DNA of 64,000 nt, taken from positions 5,339,281 to 5,403,280 of the forward strand of contig JAESIW010000020.1 in assembly GCA_016802295.1 (NCBI GenBank), read 5' to 3'. Source of the DNA: Brachionus rotundiformis (lineage: Eukaryota; Rotifera; Eurotatoria; Ploima; Brachionidae). Positions 56,735 to 64,000 of this stretch are shown here, piece by piece. A program made the position numbers and the translations under genes. Each line of letters opens with the position of its first letter. Within the stretch, counting starts at the first letter, position 1. The notes below the pieces were generated by a model that was not told the origin of the DNA, searched no databases, and worked only from the letters and a program-made list of their open reading frames with translations.

Positions 56735-56783
56735 TTTCTTCTAATCGATTATTTATACCATAAATATTCGATACCTTAACAAA

Positions 56784-57720
56784 ATGTCTACCTTTCAAAT
56801 AAAAAGAAAACCAAGATGTAAGCTTTTTAATCTAATTAATTTCAAAAATTTATAATCTTTTACAAAATTTTAATCAAATAGCAGTTAGCTGTGCTCCAGG
56901 TAATCTAGAATTAATTAGCTTTAATAAATTATACCAAATTTTCTTTCTAGTTATTAGAATAAAAGAATGTTTACAACCATGTATTGTCAAAAGAGAAGAA
57001 AGAAAAAAGAAGCTTGAAATAATAATTGATATAGAATCTCGTACCAGACCTTGTCCACCAAAGCCAAAATGTTTTTTGGTTAAAGAGATAAACTCTTTAC
57101 CTTTTTGCCCTTCAAGTGTAGTTGAAAAAATTGGTATTAGCGGAAAAACAAGGACACCCGCTCTGAATCGAAGATCCTCTCAACCAAATATATCCAAAAT
57201 AAACTCTGGTACCAATCAAAGAAAAATTTCCCAAGGCCAGTCCATTGCAAATCAAGCGCGCTCAGTACAGCAGCTACAAACTTCACAGCAATTTCAAAAT
57301 CATCAGGCTGGTTCACATAAAGCTGAATATCTAGATCAACCAGCAAGTCAAAAAACAGCTACAAAACAATCAAATACATCACAGAACATATCTAGACAGC
57401 CTTCTCAGACAAATAGCGCGGTAAATAAACCTAATCCTTCACAACAAGCTCAACAGCCCACTGCCTCTCAGCAAGCAAGACTAGCCCAGCAGCAAGCGGC
57501 AGCTATTCAGCAGCAAATGGCCCAATTAACAGTTTCACAACATGAAAAATATGTTCAGTATCATTCCACAATGGCTCAGCAACGCCAACCTGGTGATCAA
57601 TTAACATCATCGCAACATGAAAAATGGGCTCAATACCACGCTTCAATGGCTCAGCACAAACAGCAGCTTCAAGCCCAACAACAAGCTAATGCCTCAAAAA
57701 ATTCAACGAAAAAAAATTGA
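56784..57720 (+). CDS. Cys-containing Gln/Ser-rich protein C (microexon family)
   Basis: Exons 56784-56817, 56885-56899 (15-nt microexon) and 56951-57720; both introns are phase 1. The second exon has a tandem acceptor (ATAGCAG), so a one-codon longer form is possible. There is no signal peptide. The N-terminal part (SCAPVIRIKECLQPCIVKRE, then RPCPPKPKC) echoes the GPVIR and CPPPRP motifs of the gene at 33303. The rest is Gln/Ser/Asn/Ala-rich and contains two SQHEKxxQYHxxMAQ repeats near the C terminus. It probably belongs to the same intracellular structural family. Function unknown. Confidence 0.78.
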
Positions 57721-58540
57721 AGCTTTCCATTAAAAAATTTAAGTTGAATTTTCTTAAATAAATAGCTTAAAATTAGTTTTTATAAAACATAAGATTTTTG
57801 ATAAGCAGATGATCTATTTTATGAAAATTTTAAAAAGATTATCTTAATTAATATTAGTTTAATTGATATCAATCAAAATATAAGATTTTAAATTAGAAAT
57901 TTACTTTTTTTTTTAAATTTATTCTTATATTCTAATACAAATAGTGTTGAAAATATTCAATTTAAATATTTTGAATAATAAAAATTCAGAAATTCAAATA
58001 AGATAATTCATAAAAACTGAAATATCCTTAGTGACTTAACACAAATTTGCTCTGGGATAGAATTCTATACCTCAGTAGCTACTTCTACTACTACAAAGAA
58101 TAAACAAAAATAAATTGATACAAAATTTTTAAATTAATTTTTTTTAATTTTAAAATTCTTAATTAATAATGAAATTTTGATCATTAATTATTTAAAAAAG
58201 AATTAGCCTTTACAAGGATCTCTCTAAGGTACAATAAATCATAAACAATTTCAACAACTGATATTAAAATTGATTGGTTTTCAAACCATATACATGCCAT
58301 ATCCAAGCAACTGAGATAAGTAGGTGATTTAGGTATGGTGCTGTAACCAATGTAAAACTATATTTTTCTGAAACATGACAAGGTTTGAAAATATGTTATT
58401 CCTTTCTAAATAAAATATCTAGTTATAATGTTAAATTTAATTTGAAAATTTTATTCACTTTTATAAATAAAACAAGTTTAAATTTTATCGTGTTTTTATT
58501 ATTAAAGATATTATTCTAATTTAGAAAAAAAATTCTTAAA
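57721..58540. other. AT-rich spacer
   Basis: 3' flank of the Gln-rich gene and promoter region of the RBM34-like gene; nothing else recognised. Confidence 0.45.
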
Positions 58541-59784
58541 ATGTCCAAGTTTGAATCCATATTTAGTTCAAATTCAGAAATAGATCCGAATCTAAAGAAT
58601 CTATTTGATAAAAAGATAGCGAGACCAGTTGAATCAGAAGATACCAATGAATCACAGACCGAGTCCAAATTACCAGCCAAAAAATTTAAAAAACTTGATC
58701 CAGAAACAGAAAAAAGAACTATTTTTATTGGAAATCTTCACAGAGAAACAAAAAAAGAGGTTTATCTATTAAAATCTTTGTTAATTATTTAAAATTTTTT
58801 TAATTATTTAAAAAATAGGATCTGATAAAATTATTTAAAAACTATGGAAAAATTGAATCAGTCCGTTTTAGGAATATTGTAAATTGAAAATTATCATCCA
58901 AACCATCAATAATTATTTTTATTCATACAGGTACCAGAAGATATTACCAAATCAAAAAAATACGCTTTTATTACGTACTTTTATTTTTTATTTTATTTTC
59001 TTAGTTTTTTAAAACAATCTCTAGTAAGCAAACTCACCCAAACAAGCAGACAATAACTGGCTTTGTTCGATTTAAAGATGAAGATTCAGCCAAAACAGCT
59101 GCAAATGAGGCGTAAGAAAATAAGATATTTGTTATTTAAGTTTTATTTTTTAACTTTAACAAAGCAATGGACTTGAATACAAATCTCTTCATATCAGAGT
59201 TGATATTGCTACAAAATCAAAGGTTCATGATAATAAGAGATCTGTCTTTTTAGGAGGTTTACCCTTTGGTAATTTTTTAAACTTTTGGTCGCTTTGGATT
59301 TAACTATTTTTCAGACTGTTCCGATGAGGAAATTTATTCCCATTTTTCTACATGTGGACCAATTGAGTTTGTTCGTCTAATAAGAGACAACAAAACTGGA
59401 ATAGGCAAGGGATTTGGATATGTACAATTCAAGACAGCGGATACTGTTTCTTTAGCTGTCAGATTGAATGGATCGACTATCAATGGAAGAAAAATTAGGG
59501 TTGAGAGATGTGTTAAAAAACAAAAAGAAAACAAAATTGACAAAAACAGCAAAATTTCCAAAAAAGGAAAAGAAGAAAGAGATATAAAACCACGAGAAAG
59601 GCCTGAAAGAAAAGAAATTAAAAAGCAAAATTTAAAAAAAAAATGGAATGGTGCAGATAAGCCTAATTTGACCAAAGAAGAACGATCTAAGTCTTTTAAG
59701 TTAAACAAGATCAAAAGACGAAAACTCGTAAAGAAGAGACACGTGAGCACAAATAAAAAAGATAAAATTAAATTTAAGATTTAA
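58541..59784 (+). CDS. RBM34: RBM34/Nop12-like nucleolar RNA-binding protein
   Basis: A spliced gene of about six exons and about 330 residues. A Lys-rich N-terminal part precedes two RRMs. RRM1 has RTIFIGNLHRETKKEDLIKL (RNP2) and, after a short insert with QTHPNKQ, ITGFVRFKDEDSA (RNP1). RRM2 has RSVFLGGLPFDCSDEEIYSH and GIGKGFGYVQFK. A long Lys/Arg-rich tail (IKRRKLVKKRH) follows. RRM order and the KQTHPNKQ insert match RBM34 and yeast Nop12, a pre-60S ribosome-assembly factor. At the third intron the acceptor TCTCTAG (about 59032) is needed to keep frame; an earlier TTAG would break it. The gene ends 25 bp from the stop of the opposite-strand gene. Confidence 0.87.
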
Positions 59785-59809
59785 ATAAAAATTTTATAAT
59801 CGATTTATT

Positions 59810-60715
59810 TTATTGAGAGTCTAATTTTGGTTTTTTGAAAATATTTTTTAATGATTTTTTGTTATCTGTATCTAATTGCTTTTCATTACAAGGCGACTTT
59901 TTTAGAAATAAATTGTCAAAATTCTGAAGAAAATAGGCCAAATATGAATGACTTGGTAATATTCTATTAAATTTATGCTCCATCTCGACATAAGGATAAA
60001 AAAGTGTACCTAGATCATTTAGAGTAAGAGATATATATTTATTTGAATCTTGAGATGCCAAAGACTGACTTATTGATGACAAGTTTTTCAAAGAGCCCAC
60101 TAAATATTTAATGTATTGAAAAGTAGATATATCAGACTTGAGCTGAGCCTTGCATCGGATTGAATCAATTGTTTTTTCAATCTTATTATGATCTAAAGGC
60201 AGAGATACATCAATTGATCTTGAGTTAGGTACAAATATTTTTCTCAATGATAAAATATTTTGATTTTCTTCAAAAAAAAGCTTCAATGCTATGGCAAATG
60301 TAAGACAATCATGGTCACTTGTAGAATAACTAAAGTTGGCTGGCGATGATACCAAAAAGGCATAAAGTTTTTTTGCTTTAGCTTTTTGCTTAGATCGTCT
60401 TAGTTCAAGTGAGTTCTGGCTGTTGGACACTATTCGATCTTTAATGCCTATAATTTTTTTTTTCAAATATCCCGAAGTACACTTTTCGCTACATCTAATA
60501 TCTAAAATATTGTAGTAATAAATTTTATTTGGACACTTTTTTACATGCTCCATTATTCGAATGAATAAGCAAGGCACATGGAGAAGTATTTCAGAGTCAA
60601 TTTGTCCCTTAAACTCTGTACATTTAAGATTTTCATCATTACCATAATGCAATCCATTAGACAAGATGGCTATCAGTAAAAGTAAAAATAGCTCTATGGT
60701 TAAATTAAGTTTCAT
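59810..60715 (-). CDS. Unknown secreted protein
   Basis: A single exon of 301 residues from the ATG at 60715. The N terminus is a strong signal peptide (LTIELFLLLLIAILSNG). The first about 85 residues contain five cysteines (LKC, PCLF, KKCPNK, IRCSEKC) that could form a small disulphide domain. The rest is largely helical and polar with DHDCLTFAIALKLFFEENQN and an isolated late Cys. No membrane anchor, catalytic motif or known domain was recognised. It is tail to tail with the RBM34-like gene, so the two 3' UTRs must overlap. Confidence 0.7.
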   Translation of the reverse strand: MKLNLTIELFLLLLIAILSNGLHYGNDENLKCTEFKGQIDSEILLHVPCLFIRIMEHVKKCPNKIYYYNILDIRCSEKCTSGYLKKKIIGIKDRIVSNSQNSLELRRSKQKAKAKKLYAFLVSSPANFSYSTSDHDCLTFAIALKLFFEENQNILSLRKIFVPNSRSIDVSLPLDHNKIEKTIDSIRCKAQLKSDISTFQYIKYLVGSLKNLSSISQSLASQDSNKYISLTLNDLGTLFYPYVEMEHKFNRILPSHSYLAYFLQNFDNLFLKKSPCNEKQLDTDNKKSLKNIFKKPKLDSQ

Positions 60716-63700
60716 TTTTCATTCAAGTGAAATAAAATAAAAAACAAGTATAATTTAAATTAGATTTTTATATAATTTAATTAGAGTAATATAATTTTCA
60801 GTTAATTTAACAAAAAAAAAAATTTTTTTAATTTTTTTTAAATTACAGAGAAATGTTAAACTGAAGGAATAATAAAAAAAATATATTAAATCGATTTGAA
60901 ATTTAAATGTTATAACTATTGAATTTACTAATTGCATTTCATTACTAATTAATATTTTATTGAATTTTCAACCAAGTTTATAATTAGAAAAATACTTTTT
61001 TCTATTCTTTTTTTTTCAAGGTTTCAGTTATTCTTACTTGAATTTTTATAATTTTATTTGATCCAAACGATTCAAATTGCATAATTAAAGATTTAAATAA
61101 GATATTTTGTTGAATTTTTAAAATAATTATACCAATATAAAATACAGTATTTAAAGCTACTTGTAATTTTAGCTTTTGCTTAAAAAAAAAATTAGAAATA
61201 TTTATCATTTCAAAATTTTGTCAAAATGGTTTCATTTATTAATCAAAAAATTTTTGTCTTTTTTACTCGTTATCTTAAGCTACTTTACATATTAAAACAA
61301 TATCACTTGAATCAAGATTTTCATTCTAAGATAGTAATATAAGATCAAGAGGTTAAATAATACCTTAAAATAATTAATTTTTTTTTGGTTTAATGATATA
61401 ATAATTGGTGTTTTTTCATTAGATAAATATTTTTGTCATTTTTGAGTATAATCTAATAACTTATTATTTTTCTTTTATTATTAAAAAAAATACTGGGACT
61501 TGATTTCGCAAAGTTTAGAATTATAAAAAATTAGATTATTTAATTTTATTCTTACTATTGTTGTATAGATGAATCAACACAATAATAATACTCTTTAAGT
61601 TAAAAAAATTTCCGATTTTTGATTGTTCTTATCGGTTTTTAATAAATCTAGCATTTATCTGTCGATATTACTTATTTCATATTTCAAAAAGGAACAAACT
61701 TTTTTTTAATAGAAAATCAGTAAAAATCATCATTTATTATTTTATATTAAAAACACATATTAAAAAAAAATTATCTTGTTACGTAAAATTTAAATGCTTA
61801 CGGCAAGAGTATATTTTGTTAGAAAAATTTTATTGTAAATTATTTTGTTATATTTAGAATAAGTGAATTATAAGCATTTATAAGATTCAAATAATCATTT
61901 GAAAATCTCGAATTGTTTAATTTTATTTTTAAAAAATGTAAAATAATTAATTTTAATCTAAATGAGCTTTTGAAAGATAAAATACAGTTTCATAGGTAAT
62001 TTTTCATTTTTGAAATCTTTTTAGTAAATGGTTTTTATTAATTAAAATAAGAGGCTAGTTTGTATTAAAATAAGAATGATTTAGGTACCAATTATATCTT
62101 ATTGGCAATTTTTAATGAATATTTGTTTAAAACCACGCAATTTCACTATAAATAAAACAAGATACCATTCTTGATGCTTTTTACGCATTGGAAAAGAGTA
62201 AAACTGCTATATCAGAAAAAAAAACAAAATTGGTAACTTGAGAATTCAGATTGATTAAAAGTGTACTCATATTTTTTATTTATCCATCAATTTTCTGCTC
62301 AAAAAATTATCTAGATCAGCATATAAAAATTCAACTCAAATAAACCTAATTAGATTCATCAACTAAGAAGGAATTCATTTCATTTTCCTTAAAAAATTTT
62401 AAGAATCGAACGCCAAATTAGTGTTCAAAAACAGAAAAGCAATTTTTTTCTAAGAATTTTTTTTCTATTAGATAATTTTTCATCTATGAATTTTCCTAAA
62501 TTATCTTTGGTAATCAGAGTGGGCTTTTTTTATCTTCTAGGTAATTGTTTTGTTTGTTTATGAATGAGCTAGGAATGTAATCCGGCTTTGTAAATTATAG
62601 ATAACTGCTTCTAACTGAAACTGATTTATTACAAGAATTTTGGTGTTTTAGATTTCGTGCTTTTATTATAAATATTAAATAAATTCAAAAACAAATGCTT
62701 ATTTAATTTATATGATTCATGATTTAAAGCTTATTGTGCAATTGTCTTGAACTGAAGTTACATAAATCAAATTTTTTTGAAGTCGAAACAACATTTCTAA
62801 ATAAGAATTAGTTAAAATTAAATTTTATTTTTATAAGAATTTTTTATACGATTTAATTTTTGTTTTACGAAAGTTATTAAAATTGTAGTTCAGATTAATG
62901 GATTGAGTCAATTTAAAAATTAAAAAAATTTTTTTTGTTAAATTATTATTTATTTATTCTATGATTATTAATAAGTAGAGCTTTAAATAATAAATACTTC
63001 CCCATGATGTAAAATATAAAGCTCAATTAGGAAATTAAATTTTTCATTAACTAAAATAAATGAGTTGCAAAGTAGTATAAACAATTTTTGCTAATGAAAT
63101 TCGCCGACTTGGCATGGATGTTCCCCAAGCGACTAAATTAAAGTCATAAAATGATAAATTTTGTTTTAAATTTATCTGTCTTTAAACCAAAAACTAATTA
63201 AACAAAGCCTAAACAAATTTGAATTTTTAATCAAACGAGAATTTTTAATCATTTGTCTGTGTTTGACGCTCGCATGAGTTGCGTATTTTATTTCAGCAAG
63301 ACCAAGTTTTATTATTTTGTTTATTAATTTAGTTCGGAATTAAGATAAAACCAAACTTATATTAGAATTTATACTTTCATAAAACTTCAATTAGGCTTTA
63401 TATTACAATTTTAACCATCCACCAAGCTGATATGAGAACTCAATATCTCAAAAGATTTAAATTAATTAGTCGTTTAATTTATTCCATCTGATATACAATT
63501 AAAAAACAAGAGAATTTATGTATTTATGTTATTAAAAACTACTTAATCAAAATTTTAAGATTAGTTTTATTGTAAAATTTTCTGCTTTTTTGCTCTGATT
63601 TTCGGATGGTGGATAGAAAAGAGCCGAGTAAGGAAAAACTATTTTAAAATGTTTTATGTTCATCATGATGATAGATAAGATATTATTTGGAAATTTTCCT

Positions 63701-64000
63701 CGATAAGATAAGATAAACAAGACTACAACGATTGATTAATGGTACAATTTGTAATTTGCATTTTAAATTAATCGTCTTTTTGTCTTTAGGGTAAATATTT
63801 CATTAATATCTGCTTAAATAGCCAGATTTTTGCCACTAGTTCATCTTAAGCTCAAATTTTTAAAATCAAACTTGTTTAAATTAAGGATATTCTTAAATTT
63901 TTTGCATTAGTTTTTATTATTTTATCTATAGATATCTTCAGAACATGAATACAAGATAATAACTAAATTAGAGAGCCGAATTGTTTTTATTTTAGATTTA
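60716..64000. other. AT-rich intergenic region to the window end
   Basis: 3.3 kb with no supported exon, RNA gene or transposon. Short frames here are Lys/Ile/Phe/Asn-rich and composition-driven. Confidence 0.45.

Noticed and set aside
60755..61208. Two 60-68 codon minus-strand frames
   Set aside because: Phe/Ile/Lys/Asn-rich AT-driven frames without start context or domain.
1..64000. tRNA, rRNA, CRISPR or bacterial-type operons
   Set aside because: No cloverleaf with an intact B box, no rRNA-like stretch and no regularly spaced repeats were seen; split genes make this eukaryotic nuclear DNA.

Overview
This is a stretch of nuclear DNA from a small invertebrate animal. It is strongly AT-rich. 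The genes are split by very short GT-AG introns, mostly about 45-65 nt, and separated by AT-rich spacers. Evidence for an animal: a Cys-loop receptor, a CAP/EGF/chitin-binding secreted protein, the metazoan mitochondrial disaggregase CLPB, FAM98, eIF5, mARC-type MOSC proteins and a LIV-1-type zinc transporter. The compact introns, the secreted WD40 protein with a Cys-rich tail, the chitin-binding proteins and the many decayed LINEs would fit a monogonont rotifer such as Brachionus. The genus is inference only.

Layout. 1-2290: decayed, left-truncated LINE (minus strand). 2720-3254: two nested pogo-like MITEs. 4504-5937: ZIP transporter. 6745-7745: two LINE remnants. 8019-10343 (minus) and 10580-12016 (plus): divergent CLPB and FAM98 pair with 236 bp between their start codons. 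12837-17111 (minus): large chitin-binding/EGF/CAP/ShK-like extracellular protein. 17112-21931: gene-poor, with one terminal-inverted-repeat element. 21932-22760 (minus): calmodulin-like EF-hand protein. 23826-24989: small secreted chitin-binding mucin. 25727-28270: divergent Cys-loop receptor. 29555-30760: secreted WD40 protein. 33303-57720: six genes for low-complexity, signal-peptide-free Gln/Pro/Cys-containing proteins, interrupted by LINEs, an inverted duplication carrying two mARC genes, a smaller inverted repeat and eIF5. 58541-59784: RBM34/Nop12-like protein, tail to tail with an unknown secreted protein (59810-60715, minus). 60716-64000: no gene seen.

The most interesting content is the low-complexity cluster. 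Three members (33303, 36174, 56784) share an unusual architecture: a tiny phase-1 first exon, a 15-27 nt microexon, a second phase-1 intron, then one long exon. Three others (40339, 43136, 52890) are intronless and share a PPPDCPC-x-x-KKLL motif. All six have a TATA-like element 46-91 nt before the ATG. They look like a co-regulated family of abundant intracellular structural proteins. A speculative role is the disulphide-linked intracytoplasmic lamina of the rotifer integument.

The second theme is rearrangement. A 2.3-kb segment carrying a mARC gene and a low-complexity gene is present twice in inverted orientation, 8 kb apart. Between the arms lies a separate, near-identical 711-bp inverted repeat made of decayed SWIM-finger transposon DNA. 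A 5'-truncated LINE at 38483-39768 is bounded by a perfect 18-bp target-site duplication. eIF5 is preceded by a 73-codon upstream ORF whose ATG is in a weak context, as expected for eIF5 autoregulation.
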